Of a stretch of DNA of 64,000 nucleotides, positions 44,575 to 52,685 are shown piece after piece. The notes under the pieces were generated by a model that ran no database searches, was not told the origin of the DNA, and saw only the letters and a program-made list of their open reading frames with translations. Position numbers and translations under genes: made by a program. Position 1 is the first letter of the stretch. Every line of letters starts with the position of its first letter. Source of the stretch: Spirosoma sordidisoli (GTDB lineage: Bacteria; Bacteroidota; Bacteroidia; Cytophagales; Spirosomataceae); NCBI RefSeq assembly GCF_004138325.1, contig NZ_SBLB01000002.1:372001-436000 (forward strand). The letters are read 5' to 3'.

Positions 44575-45951
44575 TCAATGCCGAAACGGATTGGTGCCGA
44601 TGGCGTAGTCCAGTTCCTCGAGGCTTTGCATGCGGTCGTTCTGGAGCTGCGTAACCTGGATCTGGGTGTTTTTGTACGAATCGAAGAAGTCGAGAAACTC
44701 AACGACGTCAATATTCTGCTTGCGGTAGTTGATCGTCACGCCGTTGATCAGCCTGCCAAAGTCGCCGGTAAACTGGTTGTCGAAGGTGCGATAGAGCTGC
44801 TCGGTCTGTCTGGCTTTGTCGTAGGCCCGCTGTACCTCGCCGTCGACCTGGGCCCGGTAGGCGTTCGACAGGTACTGGCTGCTTTGCGTCCGGATCTGAG
44901 CGGCCTGAATATTTCCCTGGTTTCGGTTCAGGACGGGCAGTGAGATACCCACACCTACGCCAACGTAGTTGGGAATGTAGCCAGCGTTTCGGTCATACGT
45001 ACCCTGTAGGGTCAGGTCCGGTACGGCCAGCGCTTTCTGAAGGGCCAGGTTCTGCTGCTCCTGCCTGGCCAGATCGCGGTAACTTTTCGCGTCGTAGCGA
45101 TAATGCTCTGCCAGCTGATACAGGGTGTCCAGATTCAGCTGCGATACGTTGAACTGGCTCACCGAGTCGGTTGATACCACCGGGCGGATCACGGTAGCCG
45201 GTTTGATGTTTACCAGAATAGCCAGGTCAGACTGAGAGTCAGTAACCTGGCGGAGACGCTGCTGACGTTCGGTGGTCAGGTTGAAGAGGTAGGCTTTCAG
45301 GCGGGTCAGGTCCTTGAGCGGAACGTTCCCTTTGTCGAACTGCTGCTGGTAGAGCTGAACCGTTTGCTGCAGGGTGGCGATTTCTTCATCGTATACAGCC
45401 AGTAATTGCTGACCGTAGTACAGATCAAGGAAACTGGTATGCAGCTGATAGGTTAACGTACGGAGGAGGTCATAAAAACGGTCAGCAGCCAGGTCGGTAC
45501 CGGTTTTGGCCAGAGCCAGCTGCTTATTCCGTTTCCCGGCCAGCCTGATCAGCTGCTGAACCTGGATTACCTGCTGGGAGTTTGCTTTGCCGAAGGGTAG
45601 TGCTTCATGCGTCAGCTGGTTGTACGGCATCGTCTCGACGTAGACCGACGGATTTACCCGCAGCTGAGCCTGTAACTCATACGCCTTGTTTTCGGGAATC
45701 CCCAGCTGGGCAGCCAGCAGGCTCAGATTATGGGCCCTAAACTGATCGTCGGCCTGTTGCAACGTGAGTTGTACTGTATCAGAAGCGGGGAGTTGAGGAG
45801 GAGCGATCGTCTGCGCCACGAGAACGTGGATGCTGCTGGCTGCAAACACCAGCCAGCAAGCTAGCCACTGTTTGCGCGCCCGAAGCCGGACATATAGGGA
45901 TGATCTACAAAACATAGCGTTAGTGCTGGTGTGTTTCGTAGCAAATGTCAC
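44575..45951 (-). CDS. czcC-like: TolC-family outer membrane protein, CzcC-like
   Basis: 458 residues. The signal peptide is near residues 28-46 (QWLACWLVFAASSIHVLVAQ), so the first ATG gives a long pre-sequence; the ATG at 45915 (MFCRSSLYVR) is a likelier start. The long-helix TolC pattern is clear: LLAAQLGIPENKAYELQAQL, LVRLAGKRNKQLALAK-like segment and C-terminal NYRKQNIDVVEFLDFFDSYK, a CzcC hallmark. First gene of the metal efflux operon; 36 bp to the adaptor. Confidence 0.9.
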   Translation of the reverse strand: MTFATKHTSTNAMFCRSSLYVRLRARKQWLACWLVFAASSIHVLVAQTIAPPQLPASDTVQLTLQQADDQFRAHNLSLLAAQLGIPENKAYELQAQLRVNPSVYVETMPYNQLTHEALPFGKANSQQVIQVQQLIRLAGKRNKQLALAKTGTDLAADRFYDLLRTLTYQLHTSFLDLYYGQQLLAVYDEEIATLQQTVQLYQQQFDKGNVPLKDLTRLKAYLFNLTTERQQRLRQVTDSQSDLAILVNIKPATVIRPVVSTDSVSQFNVSQLNLDTLYQLAEHYRYDAKSYRDLARQEQQNLALQKALAVPDLTLQGTYDRNAGYIPNYVGVGVGISLPVLNRNQGNIQAAQIRTQSSQYLSNAYRAQVDGEVQRAYDKARQTEQLYRTFDNQFTGDFGRLINGVTINYRKQNIDVVEFLDFFDSYKNTQIQVTQLQNDRMQSLEELDYAIGTNPFRH

Positions 45952-46097
45952 GGGGCTGTATTAAGGCCCTCTTAAACAAAAATTAAAAGGCTGTTAAATA
46001 ATGTGACCCGCTGGGGGCCGCATTTGTCATGTCGGGCTATGGCTGCGACCGATCTGGTTCCCAGCGCCCGGTTCTGATAGCCAGAGGCTATAAAGCA

Positions 46098-46130
46098 AGC
46101 GGCCTGCCGGGAATTTCCCGGCAGGCCGCT
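46098..46130. terminator. Hairpin terminator after the YtxH operon
   Basis: Perfect 16-bp arms AGCGGCCTGCCGGGAA (46098-46113) / TTCCCGGCAGGCCGCT (46115-46130) around a single base. It stands between the YtxH genes and the metal efflux operon, both on the minus strand. The T run is on the plus side. Confidence 0.65.
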
Positions 46131-46165
46131 TTTTCAATAACGTTGAGTAAATCAGGAAGGTGATA

Positions 46166-46534
46166 TTAGTTCACCTTGAAAGAGTCTTTTGTATTCTCGA
46201 TACCAGACTGAGCATCGTCGGCCAGTTCATCCACTTTGTCGTTGTACTGGCTTTTTACTTTCTCCTTGTTGTATTCTGCCTCAGCCTGACCTTTGTACTG
46301 GTTCAGTTGATCTTTGGCTTTATCGGCATACTGGTTTACCTGCGTCTTAGCCTGTTCGTAGCCTTCTTTTACCTGAGCTACGCCTTTTTCCCACTGGTCT
46401 TTCAGATCGCCACTGCGTTTGTTGGCTTCTTCGGTCAGTTTCTCGCGGGTTTCTTTACCGCTGCGGGGCGCTGTGAGGATACCGATAACTACGCCAGTAA
46501 TGATGCCTGTTAAAAAATCACGTGTACTTCTCAT
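46166..46534 (-). CDS. YtxH-domain protein (second of a pair)
   Basis: 122 residues. A glycine-rich membrane segment at the N-terminus (~res 8-22, LTGIITGVVIGILTAPRSGK) with the APRSGKETREKL motif defines YtxH. The rest is a highly charged amphipathic helix (EQAKTQVNQYADKAKDQLNQ). Bacterial YtxH proteins are small envelope proteins linked to general stress. It is 32 bp after its paralogue and surely co-transcribed with it. Confidence 0.88.
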   Translation of the reverse strand: MRSTRDFLTGIITGVVIGILTAPRSGKETREKLTEEANKRSGDLKDQWEKGVAQVKEGYEQAKTQVNQYADKAKDQLNQYKGQAEAEYNKEKVKSQYNDKVDELADDAQSGIENTKDSFKVN

Positions 46535-46566
46535 TGCTTTATTTGTTTTAGGTGATTGGTAGATGA

Positions 46567-46815
46567 TTACTTCGCTTTCCGTTTTGCCTGAGCGACCAGG
46601 TCCTGCGTTTTAGACGAAGCGGAGTCAACGTAATCGTTGTACTGCTCTTTGATACTGTCTAAGCCAGACTGAAGCTGATCCTGCAAATCCTTGAAGAAAG
46701 AATCTGACTCAGAAGAGATTTTCCGACGAGTATTCTTGCCACTCTCCGGCGCCAGCAGAATGCCTACTACAGCACCAACCGCGAGGCCTATCAGTATTCC
46801 GGGTAACGATTTCAT
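46567..46815 (-). CDS. YtxH-domain protein (first of a pair)
   Basis: 82 residues from the ATG at 46813-46815 (MKSLPGILIGLAVGAVVGIL). An in-frame ATG at 46902 is upstream of the promoter-like motif and is rejected. The glycine-rich helix is followed by APESGKNTRRKIS, the YtxH signature, then a charged helix. A sigma-54-like 18-bp motif lies 41 bp before the start (46856-46873), shared with the lmo0937-like gene. Confidence 0.85.
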   Translation of the reverse strand: MKSLPGILIGLAVGAVVGILLAPESGKNTRRKISSESDSFFKDLQDQLQSGLDSIKEQYNDYVDSASSKTQDLVAQAKRKAK

Positions 46816-46855
46816 TGGCTGTATCTTTAGTGAATGAAACAAATACGCTAAATCA

Positions 46856-46873
46856 CTAGAAAATTTTGTACCA
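46856..46873 (-). promoter_or_regulatory. Sigma-54-like promoter motif upstream of the YtxH pair
   Basis: Read on the minus strand the motif is TGGTACAAAATTTTCTAG, resembling TGGCAC-N5-TTGCW with the expected GG-to-(G)C spacing; the -12 reads TTTCT. It differs from the site at 48540-48557 at only two of 18 positions. Confidence 0.5.
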
Positions 46874-47030
46874 CATTGCCGTAAATATAGTAAATAGCTC
46901 ACTGACAGTATATTAAATAACTACCGTCGTTGAGTATACGGTAGGGTGTTTGAGGAGTATTTTCTACAAGGGCGTCCACGATTTACGCAATTTGGAAAAC
47001 AACACCCCCATACTTGCCAGTTAGAGAACC

Positions 47031-48104
47031 ATGACCACCACTACACTCGTCCTGCTTGTCTACACCGGTTTTTTGGTGCTGGCTTCATTCATCCACCTCA
47101 TCCGGCTCGACTACTGGTGGGTTCGTATCTGGGACTTTCCTCACCTGCAGCTTACAGCCCTCACGGTGCTGGGTCTGGTTGCCTGGCTGCTGGCCGATCA
47201 GTCGACCCAGTGGCCTCTGACCATTGCCCCAGTGGGTCTGCTGGCCGCCAGCATTTACCAGGGCTGGCTGATTCGGCCATATACGCCCCTCGCTAAAAAG
47301 CAGGTCAGGGCGGTAAGGCGTAAGGGCGGGGGGAGCCAGGTGGAAGAAAATACGCTGCGGCTGCTGACGGCGAACGTGTTCATGGAGAACACACACGTAC
47401 CAGATGTAAAGCGATTGATCGAGAAACACCAGCCTGATGTTGTGCTGTTACTGGAAACCAACGAAGCCTGGCGCCAGCAGCTGGAGGCTATTGAACAGAA
47501 CTACCCGCATCGGCTGCTGTGTCCCCTCGAGAATACGTATGGTATGTTGCTGTATTCACGGCTGCCGCTGCATAACCCGCAGATCCGGTTTCTGATTCAG
47601 GACGATATTCCGTCCATGTACGTGCAGCTGGAGCTTCCGTCGGGGCAGCAAATTCATTTTTATGGTGTTCATCCCATGCCTCCCAGCCCTACGGAACACT
47701 ACCGGTCTACCGAGCGGGATGCGGAGCTGCTGCTGGTGGGTAAAGAATGTCGTAAGCATACAGGGCCAATCGTCGTAGCCGGCGATCTGAACGACGTGGC
47801 CTGGTCACATACGACCCGGCTGTTTCAGCGCGTCAGCGGGCTGCTGGACCCGCGGGTAGGGCGAGGTCTGTATAGTACGTTTCATGCGCATTACTTTTTT
47901 CTGCGCTGGCCGCTCGATCACGTTTTCGTCTCGCATCATTTCCGGCTCAAGCAGTTGCGCCGGCTACCCAACTGTGGGTCCGACCATTTTCCCATCCTGG
48001 TATCGCTTACGTACCAGCCTGATCCGGCCACAGCTACCGAAGAACCGAAACCTGAGGGCGATGACCTGAAAGAAGCACGTGACATCATTGACCGCGCTAC
48101 CTAA
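47031..48104 (+). CDS. Membrane-anchored endonuclease/exonuclease/phosphatase-family protein
   Basis: 357 residues. Two or three N-terminal hydrophobic segments (~res 5-26, 37-54, 64-82) anchor an EEP domain beginning TLRLLTANVFMENTHVPDVK (~res 105). The metal and catalytic positions are seen as LLETNEAW (Glu, ~res 141), GVHPMPPSP (His), VVAGDLNDVAW (Asp/Asn, ~res 247) and the terminal CGSDHFPILV (Asp-His, ~res 323). The family includes nucleases, lipid phosphatases and sphingomyelinases; the extracytoplasmic position favours a phosphodiesterase on lipids or secreted nucleic acid. Confidence 0.88.
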   Translation: MTTTTLVLLVYTGFLVLASFIHLIRLDYWWVRIWDFPHLQLTALTVLGLVAWLLADQSTQWPLTIAPVGLLAASIYQGWLIRPYTPLAKKQVRAVRRKGGGSQVEENTLRLLTANVFMENTHVPDVKRLIEKHQPDVVLLLETNEAWRQQLEAIEQNYPHRLLCPLENTYGMLLYSRLPLHNPQIRFLIQDDIPSMYVQLELPSGQQIHFYGVHPMPPSPTEHYRSTERDAELLLVGKECRKHTGPIVVAGDLNDVAWSHTTRLFQRVSGLLDPRVGRGLYSTFHAHYFFLRWPLDHVFVSHHFRLKQLRRLPNCGSDHFPILVSLTYQPDPATATEEPKPEGDDLKEARDIIDRAT

Positions 48105-48160
48105 TCTGGTCATTGATCATGCCGAGATTAGTTCACGTGGATTGCTCGGGCAGGGATAAA

Positions 48161-48194
48161 AAAAAATCCCTGCGCTCAACTTGGCGCAGGGATT
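48161..48194 (-). terminator. Terminator of the small lmo0937-like gene
   Basis: An 11-bp stem AATCCCTGCGC (48165-48175) / GCGCAGGGATT (48184-48194), 8-nt loop. The long A run on plus (48158-48166) gives a T tract on the minus strand, so it terminates minus-strand transcription. Confidence 0.75.
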
Positions 48195-48327
48195 CCGTAC
48201 CCACCGTAACTTGTACTTAACCTAAAATGAAACCACCTAAACCTAAACGTTTCAACGTATTAGGAATTCTGTGACCCCAACCCGTAGCTGGCTACCAGGT
48301 CGGTATATTTTTAAGGAAACCAAATCT

Positions 48328-48489
48328 TCACACCCCTCGTCCCTGAATCAGGCGCAGAACAATTGCAATGATTGCAATTACCAGCAAAACGTGGATCAGA
48401 TTGCCCAGACCAAAGCTGCCGAATCCGATAAAGCCAAGTAGCCAGATAATAATCAGGACTACGGCAATTGTATAAAGAAGGTTTCCCAT
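48328..48489 (-). CDS. lmo0937-family small membrane protein
   Basis: 53 residues, MGNLLYTIAVVLIIIWLLGF at the start, then a glycine/phenylalanine segment (IGFGSFGLGNLIHVLLVIAI) and a short basic end (LIQGRGV). Two transmembrane helices in this pattern match the lmo0937-type membrane proteins (also DUF5670). The family is widespread and often stress-induced; its role is unknown. ATG at 48487-48489, stop at 48328-48330. A sigma-54-like motif lies 51 bp upstream. Confidence 0.85.
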   Translation of the reverse strand: MGNLLYTIAVVLIIIWLLGFIGFGSFGLGNLIHVLLVIAIIAIVLRLIQGRGV

Positions 48490-48539
48490 AACGTTTCGTG
48501 AGTAAATCAGAAATTAATATCTCGCACTTGTCATTCCCT

Positions 48540-48557
48540 CTAGAAAATTCTGTGCCA
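48540..48557 (-). promoter_or_regulatory. Sigma-54-like promoter motif upstream of the lmo0937-like gene
   Basis: On the minus strand the motif is TGGCACAGAATTTTCTAG. The -24 part (TGGCAC) is perfect; the -12 part reads TTTCT instead of TTGCW. Position and sequence parallel the YtxH site at 46856-46873. Confidence 0.55.
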
Positions 48558-48901
48558 GCACCGCCCGTTCGCAGCATAAAGTAGAGCCGAAATGGCCTAC
48601 ATGCTTGAAAATGAGTTACTAGGTAGTAAACTTAGCCGTTAACAAGGTCAAATGAGTATAATAATGTCTACCGAAGAAGTGTGGAAAAAAATACACACCT
48701 GTAGAACAATCGGGGAAAATAAGCGCACATTGCCACAGTGCGTTACCTCATATGTTATAAGTAGTATTACCTGAAAGAATAAGTTGCTGCAGGTAATAGG
48801 CTTGTTAATCAGCCATTAACGCAGAAATCGAATGAAATTAATGGGCGTGCTATCGTTTCGGCACTAAATTTTATATAAAGAGTAGCATAGAAGTTCATAA
48901 A
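48558..48901. other. AT-rich intergenic region, no gene seen
   Basis: 344 bp between the lmo0937-like gene and a receiver protein gene. I see no open reading frame of interest and no strong hairpin. It contains CGGCACTAAATTTTAT (48859-48874), a weak sigma-54-like match on the plus strand. Confidence 0.5.
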
Positions 48902-49342
48902 ATGCTACGTACCGTGGTAAGCACAATGACAGGAGCCAGTGTGGGCCAGCAATACCGACCAGCCGTAATGAATGCAGTGAGTAACGCCAAACGCGTGTTA
49001 ATAGTCGACGACGAAGCCGACATCTGTTTGTTACTGTCCGGTTTACTTCGTCGGTTGGGTTACCAACCGACCTGTGCCCACTTCATAGAAGAAGGCAGAC
49101 AGTGCCTGAGCGCACAGCAGTTTGACGCTGTGTTTTTAGACCTAAACCTGCCCGATGGGTTGGGGTTTGATCTGCTGCCGTCTATCAAGCAGGAGCAGGC
49201 TGACACCAAGATTATCATGATCAGCGCCTTTGACGGACAGGCCGAACGCAGACGCGCTACCGAGCAGGGAGCCGACTATTTTATAGGCAAACCGTTTACC
49301 AGAAGGTCGGTTGAAATGGCTTTGCAAACCATTCAGGTTTGA
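48902..49342 (+). CDS. Stand-alone response regulator receiver protein
   Basis: 146 residues. A single CheY-like domain starts at ~res 30 (KRVLIVDDEADICLLLSGLL), with the phospho-acceptor aspartate in AVFLDLNLPDGLGFDLL (~res 78) and the conserved lysine in DYFIGKPFTRRSV. No output domain. ATGs at 48926 and 48968 are alternative starts; the receiver is intact from all. It precedes the NtrC-type gene by 88 bp and may belong to the same signalling relay. Confidence 0.88.
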   Translation: MLRTVVSTMTGASVGQQYRPAVMNAVSNAKRVLIVDDEADICLLLSGLLRRLGYQPTCAHFIEEGRQCLSAQQFDAVFLDLNLPDGLGFDLLPSIKQEQADTKIIMISAFDGQAERRRATEQGADYFIGKPFTRRSVEMALQTIQV

Positions 49343-49430
49343 GTAACTTTGTTCAAGCAGCCAACAACGCTTCGTTATTTCCTGTTAACATAGTTAGCCT
49401 TGGGCTGTCTGAGTAAGCTACTGCCTCTTC

Positions 49431-50891
49431 ATGGAGAAAATATTAATCATTGACGATAACAACGACATATGCCTGCTGCTGGAACGGTTTCTTGGCAAAC
49501 AGGGATATAAAACAGCGTCGGTGCAACGGGGAGAGGACGGGCTCGTTCTGCTTCGTAAGGAATCGTTCGAACTAGTCATCTGCGATTTCAAGCTACCGGA
49601 TATCGATGGACTGGAGATGCTGCGCCGAATCAAGGTCATGCACCCAACCACGGCCGTGATCATCATTACCGGTTATTCTGACGTACGGGTGGCTGTGCAG
49701 ACGGTGAAGCACGGTGCCTATGATTACGTAACCAAGCCGCTCTACCCTGACGAAATTCTTTACACCATCAAAGGCGCGCTGGAACGTCGCAGTCAGTCGC
49801 TCACCCAGCCAGCTACAACAACCGCCAGTCCGGCAAAAGCTACTTCCACCAGAGCTGCTGGTAATAAAGGCTCGCTGGCCCCTGATGGTAAACGGTTCAT
49901 CTTCGGCAAAAGCCGGGTAGCCGAACAACTCCAGAAACATATTGATCTCATTGCCCCCACAGACATGTCGGTTATTATTACCGGCGAGACAGGTACAGGC
50001 AAAGAGTTTGTAGCCAACGCCATTCACCTCAAAAGCAAACGGGCCGACAAATCCTTCGTGGCTATCGACTGCGGAGCGTTGAGCAAGGAACTGGCCGGCA
50101 GCGAATTGTTTGGCCACGTAAAGGGTGCGTTTACCGGGGCCATGTCCGATAAAGCCGGGAGCTTCGAGTTCGCCAACGGCGGAACCTTATTCCTCGATGA
50201 GATCGGCAACCTGTCCTACGACAACCAGATCAAGTTGCTTCGGGTGTTGCAGGAGCGTAAGATTCGGCGCATTGGTAGCAACCAGGATATTGCCGTCGAT
50301 GTGCGGATTATCGTAGCCACGAATGAAGACCTGCGCGAAGCCGTTCGCCAGGGGCGCTTTCGCGAGGATATTTACCACCGGATCGACGAGTTCGAAATTC
50401 ATCTGTCGCCCCTGCGCGAACGCAAGGCCGATATTATGATCTTTGCCGAACACTTTCTGGAACTGGCCAACCGGCAGCTCGAAAAGGATATTCTTGGCTT
50501 CGATGATGAAGCGAAGGAGAAACTGAAAGAGTACTACTGGCACGGAAACCTTCGCGAACTGCAGAACGTGGTAAAACGGGCTGTACTGCTGACATCGGGA
50601 GATTATGTGGAGGCCGATGTACTCCCCCATGAAATAATCACCCCTCAGTATTTTGCCCCCGACGATACCGCAGGCAACGTTCAGGTTTCGTTTGATCCGG
50701 CCCGACCGGGTGTGCCCGTTATGAGTCAGTCGGCCGCCAATCTGAAATCAGTGTCGGAAAACGCCGAGCGGGTCGCCATCCTGAAGGTACTTGAGAAAAC
50801 CGGCTACAATAAAACCAAAGCCGCTGAAGTGCTCAACATCGATCGCAAAACGCTTTACAACAAACTCAAAGCATACGATATTCATCTCTAG
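49431..50891 (+). CDS. Sigma-54-dependent response regulator, NtrC/AtoC family
   Basis: 486 residues. Receiver (res 1-120) with VICDFKLPDIDGLEML. AAA+ domain (~res 160-390) with Walker A GETGTGKE, the sigma-54-contacting loop KGAFTGA and Walker B GGTLFLDEIGN. The C-terminal Fis-type HTH is AILKVLEKTGYNKTKAAEVL then NIDRKTLYNKLK. It activates sigma-54 promoters. No kinase lies directly beside it, but an NtrB-like kinase gene is 1.8 kb downstream. It may drive the YtxH and lmo0937-like promoters, which carry sigma-54-like motifs. Confidence 0.96.
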   Translation: MEKILIIDDNNDICLLLERFLGKQGYKTASVQRGEDGLVLLRKESFELVICDFKLPDIDGLEMLRRIKVMHPTTAVIIITGYSDVRVAVQTVKHGAYDYVTKPLYPDEILYTIKGALERRSQSLTQPATTTASPAKATSTRAAGNKGSLAPDGKRFIFGKSRVAEQLQKHIDLIAPTDMSVIITGETGTGKEFVANAIHLKSKRADKSFVAIDCGALSKELAGSELFGHVKGAFTGAMSDKAGSFEFANGGTLFLDEIGNLSYDNQIKLLRVLQERKIRRIGSNQDIAVDVRIIVATNEDLREAVRQGRFREDIYHRIDEFEIHLSPLRERKADIMIFAEHFLELANRQLEKDILGFDDEAKEKLKEYYWHGNLRELQNVVKRAVLLTSGDYVEADVLPHEIITPQYFAPDDTAGNVQVSFDPARPGVPVMSQSAANLKSVSENAERVAILKVLEKTGYNKTKAAEVLNIDRKTLYNKLKAYDIHL

Positions 50892-50910
50892 CATATAGAG
50901 TGTATAAACA

Positions 50911-50951
50911 TAAGAAAGGCCGCCTGAATCAGATTCAGGCGGCCTTTCTTA
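50911..50951. terminator. Long-stem terminator between convergent genes
   Basis: A perfect 20-bp inverted repeat (50911-50930 and 50932-50951, starting TAAGAAAGGCCGCC) with only one central base. A and T bases near both ends make it usable in both directions. Confidence 0.75.
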
Positions 50952-50962
50952 TGGGCAGTTTC

Positions 50963-51607
50963 TTAGTTGATGCTTACACCTACCGACAGTAACCCTACGC
51001 TGTTTTTGGCATTACCCAGCAACGTACGGGCGGCTCCGCTGTTCGCAATCCGCTGTAACCCCTGCTCATAGCGAGCGCCGATAAAGGCTTTACCGAAGTA
51101 GATGTTGAGTCCGCCAGCGATACCGTAATCGACCTTGTTGAAGTTATCGCGGTTGATCGCGCTACTGCCGCTCCCGAAATCGCCGTTCGAGTTGATGTTC
51201 GAGTTCAGTAGATAGGCTGCGTAAGGGCCGGCCTGGAGTTCAACGGCCTGGCCCAGTTTGAACGTCAGTAATACGGGCAGCTCAGCGTAGTTAAGTCTGA
51301 ATGTATTACGTCCGTTAAAACCCAGCAGGTTGTAATCGGCAGAAGCACCTTTGGTCGAGTAGAGCAATTCAGGCTGAATGGCCAGAAATTCGCCAAGGGG
51401 TGCCTGCGCAAACAAGCCTGCGTGGAATCCGATACGCTCATTTTTGTTGCTGACACCCTGGTTATCGTAAAAAAGTGAGCTTGCGTTCAGCCCCCCTTTG
51501 ATACCTGTTCTGACCCGGCCCTGGGCGAGGGCGTCAGATGAAGGAAAAACAAGGCTGCCTACAGCCAGGGCTGCAGTAGCTACCAGTAGGTTCATCGACT
51601 TTTTCAT
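50963..51607 (-). CDS. Outer-membrane beta-barrel protein (PorT/OmpX-like)
   Basis: 214 residues with a signal peptide ending SSDALAQ (~res 29). The mature protein starts RTGIKGGLNASSLFYDNQG, a very common Bacteroidota porin-family opening, and alternates strands through PLGEFLAIQPELLYSTKGA, LNYAELPVLLTFKLGQAVEL and SVGLLSVGVSIN at the end. An eight-strand barrel of the outer-membrane protein beta-barrel family is likely. Function is unknown; it is often only a structural or sensing role. A TTGGCACG half-site lies about 80 bp upstream. Confidence 0.82.
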   Translation of the reverse strand: MKKSMNLLVATAALAVGSLVFPSSDALAQGRVRTGIKGGLNASSLFYDNQGVSNKNERIGFHAGLFAQAPLGEFLAIQPELLYSTKGASADYNLLGFNGRNTFRLNYAELPVLLTFKLGQAVELQAGPYAAYLLNSNINSNGDFGSGSSAINRDNFNKVDYGIAGGLNIYFGKAFIGARYEQGLQRIANSGAARTLLGNAKNSVGLLSVGVSIN

Positions 51608-52156
51608 AACGATCTAGTGATTTACGTGAAGAGCAGGTCCACCATTAACTCAGTTGCACCGACTCATGACGGCTAATATGTCAAAATCGTGCCAAAAGTC
51701 TTCTGAATGCATTTGAAGGGCCTATCGTGTTGCATTTTACCACTTTATCGGAGTAGATCGGAAAAAGAGCGGAGCGAAGTACTGACAGCTGTTGCGTAAT
51801 AATCTCCCCATTTTGTAGAACATAGACAATCCTATTTTGAAATCAGAAAGCACACATCTGTTCATGAGTATCCCTATTCTATATACGTAAAAAGCTGTCA
51901 ATCAGGCTAAGTCTGCTGATTCGGTATAAATACTATCCTATGGCAGGATAGGTTACGTTATTTTAATGGATAGTCACTGCCGGGAGTTGGGCAATTTTGC
52001 TTAGTTTTGACAAGTATAATGCCGATTGCCAGGCATTATGCGGTACATGTATTATACGTTATCTGGCTGTTGATAGCGCGTATGAAGCTGTTACATTTGT
52101 CTGGGCGTATTCTACCTCTTTTTAGAACTACCGTAACGAACTACTTTACCGAATCT
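51608..52156. other. 549-bp intergenic region with a promoter box
   Basis: No gene is seen. It includes TAGTTTTG (52002-52009), an exact TAnnTTTG -7 box for the receiver gene downstream, a short inverted repeat CTATCCT / AGGATAG (51933-51951) and, on the minus strand, TTGGCACG (51688-51695) upstream of the outer-membrane protein gene. Confidence 0.5.
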
Positions 52157-52597
52157 ATGCACCGTAAGCCTACCAGTATGACTATTCTGATTGCTGACGA
52201 TGACCATGATGATCGCTTGTTTATGGAGCAGGCGCTGCGTCAGAATGGATTTTCTCAAACGATACAGTTTGTTGAGGACGGTGAAGAGTTGATGGAGTAC
52301 CTGCGCCACGAAGGTCGCTTCCTCGACCAGAACGTACCCTGGCCCAATCTGCTCATTCTTGATCTGAATATGCCTCGTAAGAACGGATTTCAGGCGCTGG
52401 AAGAAATTAAAGACGATCCTAAATTACGTCGCCTGCCGGTAGTTGTGATGACTACTTCGTCGGCCGACGAGGATGTGGTGAAAACGTATAACCTGGGCGT
52501 TAACTCATTTGTCACCAAGCCCTTTAACTTCAGCCGCCTGGTTGAGATGGTTGGAGCGCTGAAGACGTACTGGATGGACACGGTTAAGCTACCCTGA
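52157..52597 (+). CDS. Rcp1-like response regulator receiver protein
   Basis: 146 residues from the ATG at 52157 (MHRKPTSMTILIADDDHDDR); an ATG at 52178 is also possible, and an upstream in-frame ATG at 52007 would prefix ~50 non-conserved residues. The CheY-like domain has the DDDHDD acidic cluster, the phospho-acceptor in LLILDLNMPRKNGFQAL and SFVTKPFNFSRLVE. The DDDxDD opening and long loop before the aspartate mark the Rcp1-like single-domain receivers that relay signals from bacteriophytochrome or hybrid kinases. It precedes the hybrid kinase gene by 88 bp. Confidence 0.9.
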   Translation: MHRKPTSMTILIADDDHDDRLFMEQALRQNGFSQTIQFVEDGEELMEYLRHEGRFLDQNVPWPNLLILDLNMPRKNGFQALEEIKDDPKLRRLPVVVMTTSSADEDVVKTYNLGVNSFVTKPFNFSRLVEMVGALKTYWMDTVKLP

Positions 52598-52685
52598 CAG
52601 CTTGGGGCTATCCAGGAGGTCAGCTATTTGGATTGTATATTGTATGAAATTAACACAAACTGGTTCCTGTTAACTACTCACTGTT

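Noticed and set aside
48859..48874. CGGCACTAAATTTTAT as a sigma-54 promoter of the receiver gene at 48902
   Set aside because: The -12 part is TTTAT, lacking the C, and it is very close to the start codon. Too weak to call.
51680..51695. TTGGCACG as a sigma-54 promoter of the outer-membrane protein gene
   Set aside because: The -24 part is perfect, but the -12 position reads TGACA. Not enough without mapping.
51987..52000. TTGGGCAATTTTGC as a sigma-54 promoter of the Rcp1-like gene
   Set aside because: GG and GC are two bases too close; the TAGTTTTG box next to it explains the promoter better.
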